A DNA stretch of 64,000 bases from Trametopsis cervina (Eukaryota; Basidiomycota; Agaricomycetes; Polyporales; Irpicaceae): assembly GCA_022385755.1 (NCBI GenBank), contig MU278368.1:82224-146223 (forward strand). Direction: 5' to 3'. This document shows positions 1 through 11,235 of this stretch, one piece after another (the stretch's first letter is position 1; each line of letters starts with the position of its first letter). The notes under the pieces are model-generated. The model worked only from the letters and a program-made list of their open reading frames with translations, was not told the origin of the DNA and searched no databases. The position numbers were made by a program, and so were the translations under genes.

Positions 1-160
1 TGCAACTCCAGCCCTCGGTGGTCAGAATAGATATTGCAAGGTTAGGGTTACCTATATAGGTCAAGTTAGATCTAATTTTTGTTTTTCCGGCGATGATGGA
101 CAAGTATCCGAAGGTAGCCCAACTAAGAACATGCTATTGGAGATCTCATAAGCGCGTATC

Positions 161-475
161 TTATGAGAGTGCAATATGAAAGACTTGCATGATAGGTACA
201 CCCAGTGTCAGAAAGGTGTCCAAGGTGGAGGAGACGAATGCTTCATTACGATAGGATGCGACGGCCTTCCATACTCCGAGCGAAAAGAGGAGAGCGAGAT
301 TGAGGACACGATATGGTGTCAACTTAAAGAAGGCCCCAGACGGCCCGGGATTGCGCTCCGATTGAGATGCATGATCTGGTCGGAATCTGCACGTGTTGGA
401 TCCTCTTTCGATGTCTTCCACTGCTTGAGGCCTACGACAACGACGGTAGCACATGTTCCTTGAGGTGTAGCCATG
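161..475 (-). CDS. Possible small membrane protein, 3' part
   Basis: A minus-strand frame ends at position 161 and reads openly to about 475. Its C-terminal half has a hydrophobic stretch (LNLALLFSLGVWKAVASY) preceded by a basic, Pro-containing segment (AFFKLTPYRV), as in short one- or two-helix membrane proteins I know from Agaricomycetes as hypothetical proteins. No catalytic motif is visible. An in-frame start codon is not obvious; an ATG in another frame near 473 could start an upstream exon, which would need an intron I cannot place. Codon use looks plausible, but the support is one hydrophobic segment only, so the extent and even the existence of the gene are uncertain. Confidence 0.33.
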   Translation of the reverse strand, partial: HGYTSRNMCYRRCRRPQAVEDIERGSNTCRFRPDHASQSERNPGPSGAFFKLTPYRVLNLALLFSLGVWKAVASYRNEAFVSSTLDTFLTLGVPIMQVFHIALS

Positions 476-639
476 CCAAAGGATAAGAGGCAAGTACTTA
501 TAATGCCCTCGCTGTCTCTGCCCAATGGGTAGCCCGCGTCTTCGGCGCAGTTCTTGGACTTTGACGCGGAACTTCGCTCGGACGTATTAACGGAGGAAGG
601 TACCTCGGACGTATTAACATTTACGTTTCCATTCACCCA

Positions 640-2100
640 CCGCCATATAATTCGGGGAGTGCCGCCTGCGTTGGCAAAACCCTTGCTTGACTAACTATGT
701 TTTCATTGAAATGTTACTTACTTACAAATGCCAGTATGGCATTCTGTTTGTACAAGTTACAGCCACTGTAAGTGTTTTCAAAAGAATGAGCCCTATTGTA
801 CGACGAAGTGGCGCGTGCATATTGTCACCCTGTCGAAAAGAATTCAAAGCTGGTTGAGGGACAGTAAAACTAGGCAATGCCAGCATACCGATGACGGTAT
901 ATTCCGGTGAGTTTAGCGATAAGACACCACCAGAACTTGTCAAGCAAGGGGACCCTGTCATACAGTGTCTGGCGCATATTTCTGACATCTCTGATCCCAA
1001 CTACGCAATGAGGCGTCGCACGGTCTTCAACGGATAAGATGAACGCGACTGGTTCAGTAGATGTATCGATTGTTGGGAGTATTTATTATACTGTATCCTT
1101 CAACCTGAGCGAGTCCTCGAGCTTTGCTCCTCTTCGGGTTACAGTAAGTCCTGCAACTTACGCCTAAAGGTCGTTTTTCTAAAGGACCAGGTGTTTGTGT
1201 ACATGACTGTGTCCATCGACCTTGGCACAGTAAATCCTTTCAAACATAGCATCGTTGGTTACACCCTTGACCATCTTGCTACGTGCGCTCTTCAACCTCT
1301 ATTCTGTGCAATTGGCGATGGCCAACAATATTGTCAATCTCAACGTCCTCAGACTGTGCGAACATGAGTAGATAATCTTTGTGGTATTCAAGTATACGGC
1401 AACAAAGAGCGCCGATAGTCCGCTGGGCTTTGCGTGGGGTTACGTGGTGAATCGCGTGTTGTGAATTCGGTGTACTTCCGAAGTGGATCCAGCTGCACGA
1501 TCGTTGCACTACTCTGTCTTCAGGTCGGTCGCCTTGAGGCTAAATTACGCGCGTGCTGGTTTATTACGTTCCCCAGCACAGTTGAAGGTTTTGAGCCAGC
1601 CACCGAATGCAGTTTTGCAGCATCAGCCATTCCCTGCATAAAACTGGTATGTGTGTATTTTGCTCGCCGTTATATGCTGTCGACTCGTGCCACGCCTCAC
1701 AGGGCATGAGCCGGTGAACAGCTCGCAGGTCCCAGAGCTGGGGTGGGGGGCTGGATAGCCTGGACATCACACAGTTATGAGCACAGGAAAATCCGTCTAC
1801 TTCCGCGGCTGACTATGTTAGGAGGCGCTGAGGGTCGTATGTCAGCCTGCAGCACTGACACTGAACCGGGGTTACGACCGGTCCCTGACGTACGATGACC
1901 AAGTTTTCCTACCACGCTGACCACAGTATTCTTCGCGCAGCATCAGCATAGCCGCTGTTCCTCAGGATCTATTGGGAAACCGAGAATAGCATACATCGGC
2001 TCTGTCGTGCTGTAGTTGGCACAGCCTTACGTGTGTAGTCCGTACATTCCTAGGACGCTATATTGACAGCTCTGCGACCAGGATGGCTAATTTCACTCTT
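640..2100. other. Stretch without a supported gene
   Basis: No frame on either strand gives a convincing chain of exons. Two TACWGTA heptamers lie at 1089 and 1140. The stretch is the 3' flank of the dehydratase gene that ends at 2101. A 92-residue minus-strand frame (722-1000) was inspected and is not recognisable. Confidence 0.5.
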
Positions 2101-3465
2101 CTATAGCTTGCCTCCGCCACTGCCTCCCCATCCCTTCTCACCGTCATTTCCGAACACTTCGGCGAAAGCACCGCCTATCTCAGGAAGCATGTCCTGAGTA
2201 ACAACACCTGTGCAACTATGAATACAGCAGAACTTGGCTGAGAGGCACAGCAACTCACCCCGTCCATTCTTTGCAAAAGCGTGTTTCGAGGCAGTGCGAG
2301 TGACCATAGAGCCTGCCACCGCCGCGAGCAACGGGATCCGAGAAGATGGAATGGAACCGTCTCTGGATAGCACAGCCTATTATCAGCCATACGTCGGCAT
2401 ATGGCCGAGCGAGCCCACGTACCCAAAAGCGCCATCCTCAAAGCACTTCCCCCACGCCAGCGTTGTCGCGACAGTCCCCGTCAGAATATCCCCCTGCCCG
2501 CCACACCGCTTCAATCCACCCGGGACGTCAACCACAACTTGTTCCTCCGTCGACTCTTCCTGGGGATCAACTTTGCTTTCTTCCGCCTCCGCCTTCGTCG
2601 CAGCGCTCGTGTTGGTGGCGATGATATCCTCAGCGCCTTTCTGGAGGATGGTGACACCGCCGAATGCACGGGAGACTTCCATCGCACGCTGGTTCGAGGG
2701 AGTCTTCGGATCGACGTTCTATATAATGCGTCTGCTGGTGAGTTCACGAGATGGATTCCGCACCGCAACACGTACCACTTGCTCGCTCAGACGCTTGAAC
2801 TCCACGACGTTCGGCGTGAGGATCGCACGGCGGTAGCCCTTCACGAGAGAGTGGTCCTGGCCGACAAGCAGAAGGGCATCGGCGTCGAGCACCAGGAACA
2901 TCGCTTTCTCCTTCGCAATGCCCATCGCCATCTTTGCATAATTCTGCATGTACGGTTCCCGGCCAAGACCTGGGCCAATGACGAGGACGTGCAGACGCGA
3001 AAGCAAGCCTTGCAGCGTTGCCTTGACTTCGGAGGGGTCTCTGTGGGATTAACGGCGGTCAGCACCCAAAAAAGGGCGTACGCAGAGGAGAGAATTCGTA
3101 CTGGTCCTCACGCAGTATAGGGTGGACTATCAGGTCAGGTGAGTACGACTTGATGGCGGCAGCGGCGGTTGGCGAGCAGATGACATGCGAGAGATCTGCG
3201 CCCTGCAAAGGTTGCTCAACACACAGGACGACACGAATGTGATACGGTACGTACCATACGCTGCGCAGACATAGATGCGAAGAACGGGGCTCCTGTATAG
3301 CTTATACCAATATGAATCTTGCCGCTCTATGCTGGAATGCTTGAGGACTCACTCCAGAGCACCTCCCAGTACACCGACACGACCAGACTGGCCCTTGTGC
3401 AATGTCCCATTCAGAGGTGGGATAATCTGCTTAATTTGTTCGAGGATGGCTTTCGGTACCGGCAT
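2101..3465 (-). CDS. NNR2: ATP-dependent (S)-NAD(P)H-hydrate dehydratase
   Basis: The enzyme repairs damaged NAD(P)H by dehydrating the S-hydrate form at the cost of ATP, working with the NAD(P)HX epimerase; fungal forms are cytosolic or mitochondrial. Several short exons read in order. They give an N-terminus starting [18 protein letters not shown], a glycine-rich GRVGVLGG segment, [12 protein letters not shown], the segment [20 protein letters not shown], the segment [36 protein letters not shown], and the nucleotide-binding signature [16 protein letters not shown]. All of these are family hallmarks and occur in family order. The ATG at 3465 is chosen because the conserved N-terminus begins there; the stop is at 2101-2103. 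The length of about 330 codons fits the family. The frame change after [15 protein letters not shown] is explained by a short intron. The large plus-strand frames over 2234-3120 are shadows of this gene. Confidence 0.93.
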
Positions 3466-4359
3466 GATCGTTGTTGTTATCTAAGAGAGCAATTGGTGAA
3501 TGAATATGCTTCGTGCAGCATGGTGGGGTGTGGCTTATGTTTGGCTATGACATCGATCCTTTCTCACATGCGCGCCAATCATTCTGATGCGCCGATCGTC
3601 AACTTACCCGTTATAGCGCCCGGCGCCAACGAAGATGTAGCCAGGCTTGAGCCAGCTGAACAGGCAGCACGAAGTTCAGTCAAAACTCACGTATGTTGCG
3701 GAAAAGCAGGCTGTAGCATTTGTTACCGTCACGAAGCGGTCAATTGATTTGAGGCTACTACTACAAGACAAACAGACGTGGATAAACGAAAGCAAAAGCA
3801 CTGGTGTGAGGGAGTAATGGTGCGGACGATTGTGTAGAATGCGAGGTTGGTGAGATGGATGAGAAGTGACAATGGGGGCAATGGATTCGAATAAGCACAC
3901 GCGAGACAACAAGCACAATAAATAAAACACAGGTACGATAGAACAGGTAGAACGGAGCCTTGCTGCAGTGGGGGGTTAGTTGCGCACAGGAAGTTTGAGG
4001 ACTGGTCGGATGGCGATGAGGGAGGGGAGGACTTTCGGTGAGGTCGAACTACTTTCGTTGAGTTGCTGTTCCACTGCCGTTACCGGGGCCGGAGGGTTGA
4101 CTGTTCTAATCTATTGGAAGCCGAAGTTAGGGGTTGAACGATGAGGCCAATGGAGTAGTCGCCAGATAAATCTTGTAAGAGCAGCATGCAGGCAATAGAA
4201 AGGAATAAAAACATAATCAGTCCCAGAGAGGCCAGTCGAGTGTGTCCTTGTGATGTCTTGAGGTGTCGGAGGTGGGGTCGAACGAAGGTTGATTGGATTG
4301 GGAGAGGTGATGTGTGACGACTGCGAGTGGACTTGGAACGGCGAACGGGCTTAACGGCT
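3466..4359. other. Intergenic region upstream of the NAD(P)HX dehydratase
   Basis: Contains the promoter of the dehydratase on the minus strand and the 3' flank of the next minus-strand gene. A plus-strand frame (3319-3747) overlaps the first dehydratase exons and has no recognisable domain. I see no other feature. Confidence 0.5.
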
Positions 4360-5071
4360 TCAATCGGTGTCGACCATCTCGATGGCTCCGCATTCTTCAC
4401 AGTGGGCCCACATTGTCCTCTGTCCGTACAGACCCGCAGCGCATGCCACACGAAGCTTCGGAATCTGGACGCAGTTTTGGCTGGACAGAAAGCTGTCGTT
4501 AGCTTACGTCCTGCGCATATACACTGCATATAATCCACAAGGATTACCTACCCGTGATGAGTGAATGAGGCGCCCTTCGGTTGCATGAGCCCAACCTGTC
4601 TCGGACTGTAGTTAGCGGGGGAGTTGACGGTAGGATTAGTGGCGGTTGTGTCGACGGATGGATAGAGTACGAAATCTGGGTAATAGGCGGCTACCACCGT
4701 CGGTCAACGTGAGCGTGGTCTCTGCGGCGGTAGGGACTTACTGGAAGTACTGGGTGAGTTTTGTGTAGATGGCGAGAACGAAATAGACGATGAAGAGCTG
4801 GCGGTGGAGTTCAGGCGGGAGTGGTACTGGTGGCTATAGTCGGGGAACTCGAGCGGTGTGAGGAGCTCGGAGTCGGATGAGCTGTCGGACATGGCGACGT
4901 CCATGTCTGCGCTCGGAAACTCGAAGAGAGTCCTTTTGGCAGCCTGTATGAGAGATAAGATTGCGCAGCTTAATGATCAGCACCCCGGAAGCTTTATGAG
5001 GCGGAATGAGTACACACCGTATAGGCGACCTCATCGTCGAATTCGAGAGACAACTTGCGCTTCATAGACAT
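4360..5071 (-). CDS. Small conserved fungal protein with C-terminal Cys motif, function unknown
   Basis: Four short exons are proposed. The first begins at the ATG at 5071 (MSMKRKLSLEFDDEVAYT). The second carries a Ser-rich, acidic middle part (4741-4964) with runs such as SDSSSDSELLTPLEF. A third short exon lies near 4570-4610, and the last exon ends at TGA 4360-4362. The last exon encodes CVQIPKLRVACAAGLYGQ followed by TMWAHCEECGAIEMVDTD, holding CxxC and further cysteines that could bind a metal. I know similar C-termini in uncharacterised Agaricomycete proteins, but no function. The start is supported by a basic KRK cluster and an adjacent donor site. The join between exons 2 and 3 is not clean by phase, so that border is uncertain. 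The Ser-rich middle looks disordered and phosphorylatable (inference). Confidence 0.68.
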
Positions 5072-6129
5072 GATAGGCGGCGAGTAGCGCAGGAAATACG
5101 ATGAGGGAGGGAGGAGAATAAGTCGTCGACAGGTCTACGTCGAGAAGAGAGGTGGGAGAGAAACCGAGGGGGACGGGGGACAGAGGACCTCCCTTTTATG
5201 TCACGCTTGTTTAGCATTATTGATTTCGCGAGGAATTAACGGTCGCGCTCGAGAATATGGGCCGAGAAATTGTCCGATGGTGCTCGGCATCGCTGCCCAT
5301 TGGTCGTGAGGAGTCGGAACCCCGGAAAATGAGGGTCGTTGACGAAGTCTCTGCCGTATTTGGGACTGTTGCATCATCGCATTTGTGACCGAAAGAATCG
5401 CGGAGTTACGCCACACGTCACGGCCCCGTTGGTGGGTCCGTTCCCACAACTGGCAATTATTGAGCGCTTACCTGATGCGCTCGCCACAGCGCTTCTGTTG
5501 GCTGTGAAGGAAATTCAGAAAGTAAGTGCTGGAGACCACGACGGTGGATCACGAACCGTATCCGAGACCTTGAACCGCATTCTCTCCCAGTTTCTCATGG
5601 GAACCGGAGCCTTGATGGCAGTAGGTTTCGTGGGCATTAGAGGGTCTTTCTATACTGCGAGAGCGATCCCGTGGGTAAGGTACAGTAGTCACAATGATGA
5701 TCACGACTACTCCTGAGTGAAGGCCTAGGCTGCAGTCACTTGAAATATGCGCGTACGAGCTAAATTCAGTCCGGGGTAGTTAGCTTTCTCGGGATCTGGG
5801 CTTCAGAGAACGGATAGTGTAAGTGGAATTACCATGAAGACGATTATGTACGAGCGCTGATCCGTGAATGAGGCGGCGCAGCGGTCGCCCTAAGAAACCG
5901 ACTTGATATTATGCATTAGAATGTTAGATAAGACAGGACGCTTCGAACTGTCGCGCAGCGGGGATTGGATTGTTCAGCGACTGATGATCCTCAAAAGGCA
6001 TGTCAGTGCTGATAGAGAGGAGAGTGTCGTCTCATGACTTGCGCCACGATTCTCATGTCGAGAAAACAACCAAGATGATGTTCTGTGGCCAGCAGAAGAT
6101 ATCAACGTAAGCGAATGGAGGAGGAAGGC
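5072..6129. other. Intergenic region with no supported gene
   Basis: The first 130 bases upstream of the small conserved gene are pyrimidine-rich on its coding strand, as in many fungal promoters and 5' leaders. A 125-residue plus-strand frame (5339-5716) has a weakly hydrophobic segment but no family match that I recognise. One TACWGTA heptamer lies at 5681. Confidence 0.45.
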
Positions 6130-8159
6130 TCATAGGATCTTTTGAAGCGTATGGAACTTGTATCTGGGACCCCCTGCCCCTGCATTCTGCGTGATATATC
6201 TCAGCCAGTTGCCTATGCCAGATAATTATTTGAGCATACCTCTTTGGAGCATACCACCCACACCTCGCCTGCATACACAAATACAGGCTCCGGGCCCGTC
6301 CACTCTATCTTCGTTTTGCGATACGGGAGACTGGTGGTTACGTCCTCGGAGAACATCTCGCCTTTCGCGATAGTGGTTGCGTATCTCACAATTCGCCCGC
6401 TACACCCAGCGATCTCAATATCGTCAATCAAAGTCGACGTCCGCGATACTGCACGTAGAGCTCTTAGCATGCTGGACCTGCGACTCCTCGGCGCCTCCGG
6501 GACGGCTGGTGGCAGATACGCAACTCGGTTCAGGTCACGTGTGATTTCAAGGGGATTGAAGTCGACCAGGGAGAAGTCAGACAGGAGCATCTGATGGCCA
6601 AAGTTTCCGGGGAGGAAGGATTTGTGGTCGAGGAAGCAGCGCGTGTTGGCCGGGCCCCAGGCGCGCCATTTAGTGATATCGTCAGTCTGTCGCGCCTCCT
6701 GCCGAGAGGGGTCGAAGGAGTCTGCCGCCGAAACGTAGACTGACAGCGGTACGACATGGATCACCCGGCTCTGACTTCCATCCTCTCGTTGATACCAACG
6801 GAGAACCATGAGCGGAGGGTTGTCGGCCGCACGAATAAATGGCCGAGGTGGAACGTTCCTACTCAACACACCTCCCCCTGATCCACCCACGATGAAATTC
6901 ATATCGTGCATATCCTTCACAAAGCTTGACTGGACCTCTGGATACTCGAACGTCGCGACCAGCCAGCAGCTATGCTCGTCCTCATTGGGAAAAGGCTTGC
7001 GTTTGACGGCGTAGACTCGTGTATGAAAGACCCCGCCTCTCATGATATGAAGCAAAAAGCAGTTGTCCCGAACGAGTTGCACTGCAATGAGAGAATTGTC
7101 CGATATGGTGATCGATGTGTCCTACGAGTGTGGCAAGGACCATGAGCTATCCATAACAATTCAGTGTGGTATGCGGACTTACAACTATGACTTCACAATC
7201 AGCTTGCGCCAGAATCGTGATGCGAATGAGTGCAGAAGGAGGATCGCTCTCTGGCACAGGGGACGATCTGACGATACTGACATACTCGCCGTCAGAGCCA
7301 TCTATCACTGGACCAGCCCAGTGCTCGTAATTTGGGCCTTCCAAATAGACTGTGTTCTCAGAAAGCATCGTCCCGTTGGATAACGACACTTTTCGTATGC
7401 TAGAAGAGATTCAGTACGAGAGTTTTGCACCACAAGTCATCCCCATACTCACATGTACCTTTGGGGCACGTCCGTGTTGTTCGAATCCAGAAGGAGAGTG
7501 TATCCACGAGACGGATAGGACATGTAGCATTCAAATAAGAACGGAAATGTCAGCGTCCAGTGATCCAGCACAGACGAACCATCCGCTGCTGGCTCAATGG
7601 CTACACACTGGATTGCGTTGAACTTCCAGACATGCTCTACGTGCCCCACCCTGAGAGACCGAACCCAAAGATTTTCGTGAAAGTGGTTGTATCGTAGGTC
7701 TCCATGTGCCCAAGGAACATCTTCTGATTTCCAGGAGAATGTGGGATTCTTCCAGAACTGTGTGTGCGCCTTGAGAGCTTCGAGACGTTCGGGCATGGCC
7801 ATGTCTGTGCAAGCGTCATTATTTCGAAAGCCAGCCACATGCAGCTCTATCTTGTACTGCACTTCCACCGCGTTGTCTATCACATCCTTGAACCATCGAC
7901 ATGCCTATCTAATGCGTCAGCCAAGACCGTTGAAGCTCCTCCAGGACAGACAACTCACAGCCCGACAGCGCAACACGTCTACAATAGACAGTTGACCAAA
8001 GATGCGAAGGAGTAACTCGATGGGTATACGGGGTTTCGGTGGCTCCACAGGACCACTGGAGCTAGCCAACGCTGCGCTATCACTAGTTTGCGACCCGGGA
8101 AGAGTGGACTTGCTGCGTATTGCTCGAGCAAACACGCGTTTGAGGCCAGGGATCTTCAT
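6130..8159 (-). CDS. F-box protein (paralogue 1)
   Basis: Multi-exon gene. The N-terminus (MKIPGLKRVFARAIRS) is followed by an F-box at about residues 40-75 with the typical core PKPRIPIELLLRIFGQL and DVLRCRAVS. F-box proteins are substrate adaptors of SCF ubiquitin ligases (family knowledge). Downstream is a long region shared with the gene at 16452-18506. Common blocks are YKIELHVAG, LEALKAHTQFWKNP, ENLWVRS, WTLTFPFLFECY, GGGVLSRN, NTRCFLDH, DFNPLEITRDL, SLPYRKTKIEWTG and GEVWVVC. A terminal intron starting at GTATGC is proposed, giving a last exon that ends at TGA 6130-6132 with RYKFHTLQKIL. Without that intron the frame would stop at 6213. The substrate is unknown. Part of this gene has been copied to 55.7-56.3 kb, where it is broken. 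Confidence 0.82.
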
Positions 8160-8694
8160 GGTTGGTGGAAGACCCTGGTCAAGCTGCGCTCCGGACGTCC
8201 GTCGATATTTAAAAGCAACGAGGCGATATAAGCAGCCATGCTTCAGGGCCTAGGCGGTGTATTCGACTGCACTGCCAATATTAATGCAGATCACTCGACT
8301 TGGGCGTGCTGTGTTCACTATTCGGATGTCGATCGGCGGGTCAAATTGATGCGCCTCTCGACTGGCTCGATCGCTGGGTTGTGACGAGCACACGGCTGGT
8401 TACGTTGAAGCGACCATCTCGGTCACGGTGCTCGGCCGTGACTTGCACCATTCCAAAGCCTTCATCTCTGTCCTTTCCATTCTTGAATGTTCGCAATGCA
8501 CGACGCAGTATGGAGAGCGGAATCGGTTAAATGAGGTTTCTCCCCTATACAAGGCGGCAACATCTAACTAAGGACAACGTTCCGCTAGAGCACACTACTG
8601 CCCGACGTCATCTCAGATATGGTATATGAACATCCAGTTTGCCTCTCGCACTCCGTAACACCCCTTCACTGCTGTCTTCTCAACATCAACACCG
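8160..8694. promoter_or_regulatory. Divergent promoter region, F-box gene / alpha/beta hydrolase
   Basis: About 535 bases separate the two start codons (8159 minus, 8695 plus). The small frames here have no recognisable product, so both promoters are assumed to lie here. I identified no specific factor site. Confidence 0.5.
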
Positions 8695-9799
8695 ATGAAT
8701 CTCCCCACAACTATGTCCGTCTCCAAGAAGAGTATGGTCATTGCTGGCCTACCCATCACCGTGTACTCGGAACGATCGTGGTCGGGCAAATCTGGTCCCG
8801 TAGCCGTCTTGTTCTTCCTACACGGAAGAACTGGTAGTGCAAAGTCCATTGAATGGGTCGCCGAGGACACGGTGAAGGAGGTTTCCCAGAAGAGGAAACA
8901 CGAGAAAGGAGCTATGGATCTCATTATCGTAACGTTTGTGCGTATGCGGCTGTCTCTAGGTTATGCAGTATACTGACAGGTTGGCTGGTTGTTGCCTCAG
9001 GACCAAAGAAACCACGGCGAGAGACTAGTTGACGTTCGTGCCAACGGCGCATGGAAGAAAGGTAGCAACCCTCGCCACGCGTAAGTCTTTCCCATGTTTC
9101 TCCGATGTACCCATATGAATAGATTCTTCTACAGCATCGACATGTATGCTATCCAGAGTAAGTCGGCTTCTAATGCCGAGACCCGGTGGTCACTGATATT
9201 CTGCAGCCGGAACAGCGCTAGATGTTTCGTATCTAATCGACTTTCTACCGTCATATCTGTTTCCAAGTGGCGAGCGGGAGGTGGCCCAGTGGCTTGTCGC
9301 AGGGAAAAGCCTCGGTGGTCATGCAGCTTGGATTGCGCTCACCCATGGTATGCAATATCTCTACCTCGATGACGAGGTGTGTTGACACAAATGCATACCA
9401 GAGTCCCGAATCAGTTTGGCGGTTCCTATTATTGGATGCCCCAACTATATGAACCTGATCACAAGGCGAGCCAAATATTCTGGAGTAGAACTTGCCCCTC
9501 CGCACTTCCCGGACAGCCTCCGGCAATACATCGAACGGAATGATCCTTCGCAGACACCATATACTACGTCCGACCCGTCCAACCCCTTTCTAGGCAAGAA
9601 GGTTCTCGCAATGTACGGTGGCGAAGACACACTGGTGCCGTTCGCATACTCTGAGTCATTTGTGACTGATTTGAATGTTGGACCTCATGGGGTGAAAGAG
9701 GTAGTAGTGGAACCAGGCGTAGGGCATGAGTGCACAAAGCCGATGGTGAAACGGATGGCTAATTTCATTTGGGATCATGCATTACGTTCTTCAACTTGA
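8695..9799 (+). CDS. Alpha/beta-hydrolase family protein
   Basis: Five exons can be joined with good GT-AG sites. Exon 1 contains VAVLFFLHGRTGSAKSIEW, an HG oxyanion-type motif after a beta strand. The next begins with DQRNHGERLVD, typical of serine hydrolases. A later exon has AGKSLGGHAAW, the nucleophile elbow with Ser in GxSxGG. The last exon provides a likely catalytic Asp in MYGGEDTLVPF and His in GVGHECTKPM. The product is about 310 residues and cytosolic by the look of its N-terminus, with no signal peptide. The substrate cannot be told; the overall layout resembles small dienelactone-hydrolase or prolyl-oligopeptidase-like esterases. Start at ATG 8695, stop at 9797-9799. Confidence 0.85.
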
Positions 9800-11235
9800 T
9801 TTCAATCCAATATCATTTGGTTTCGACCTGCATACATTGGACATTGCGTTCAACTGCTACTTACCAGCTTTAACTAGCAGGGCGCAGAACCAGGCGCGAG
9901 CCAATTTCTCAACTCCAATTTCTTTGTCGCAGCTGATGTCTTTCAAGTTCTTTGCTGAATGATTGTGCACCAGTGAGTCTTACACTGCAACTGCTACATA
10001 TTCTTTATTTGTTTACTATCCCAACGGCTCATTACCTACATCAGTGACCTATTCAAATGACGTGATAGCAGGCGTGTACTTCTAGCTACGCCAGTTGGCG
10101 GTCATTATCGACGTAAAGAACGTCTGTCTCGCTGGGGTCGGCAGTTCTGAGGACAAACGGAACGTCGCCTGGCCATGCGCAGATATTAGCGAAACTGTCA
10201 CAAAATTCGCTTTTCCACCGTGATCGTCTCGGATGGCCACACAAAACCATGCCGACCGCACGGATCATTTCTCACACGCATCATCGCCTAATTAGGCAGC
10301 TGCTGTCGTTTGACCAACATCGTCCAAAGGAGTAAGCCATCTGTCTTGCAGCCAAACTTCATCTCGACTACTAATCCATAAGTTATGTCTTGCTGCACTC
10401 ACTCTCCACCCTTCATATTCACTGCTTCACAGGACTGGAACGCTGCGCTTTATAGCCCGGGACGCGACAAAAGATAAACGTGGGTTCCAAACGGCGAAGG
10501 AATACAAAGTTTATTCGGGGTGTGCCTGTGGTACGGAGCACGGAGTCCCAACGCGCTTGGTAGGGAGAAGGAGGGAGTTGCCAGGCGCAAATGGTCATTT
10601 TTGAAATGGGAGACAAGAAGAAAGCATCACGGCCTGGGCATACACCATCCTTTCCGATCGGACTGTCATGGAAGATATGCCTCTCTCTAGCTCCTTTCTC
10701 GAGGAAGCTCCGAGCGGATGAATCATGTGAACACCACAACAGCAAAACATGATTCCAAGAATCGAAAACAAAACCCTTACCCGAAGCTTTCGATCGACAA
10801 ATCTGAGTGCGGGGAGTCCGACTCTGGAGTCTTCTCCCTCCGATGTGCCGTCTTTTGTCATTACTACCTACTGGTAGCTCATCAATTCATGATTTGCACC
10901 TCATTAATTGCTGTACATAACCGCTTGACTACTATGATGTGAGGTTGCATATCCAATCCCACCTGCATATTCCGACAGTACTTCGAATTCAAGGCGGACC
11001 TGCACTCATAGTGGTGTTGATGGGGAGAAAGGAAAAGCTTGTCGCATGGCGGTTTACCTAAGAGAGCACTGAGCAGCGCGTGCGGGTATCAGGATGTCCA
11101 ACGTGTCTGACTTCTTCGCAATTTGCTGCCGGCAAGATGGAACGAACACCATAGCCTGGAATTAATAGAAGTGGCCACGAAAACGACACTTGACGCGACA
11201 TTGCGCCGACCAGAGATGACAGCCACAAGCGGTGG
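9800..11235. other. Intergenic stretch, 3' flanks of two convergent genes
   Basis: Lies between the hydrolase stop and the stop of NTO1. A 60-residue minus-strand frame (10086-10268) reads like protein (SEFCDSFANICAWPGDVPFV), but I can place no start exon, so it is left unassigned. It could be a decayed exon. Nothing else is supported. Confidence 0.45.

Noticed and set aside
2234..3120. Plus-strand frames of 200-239 codons over the NAD(P)HX dehydratase
   Set aside because: The minus strand carries all the family motifs in order; the plus frames have no recognisable content.
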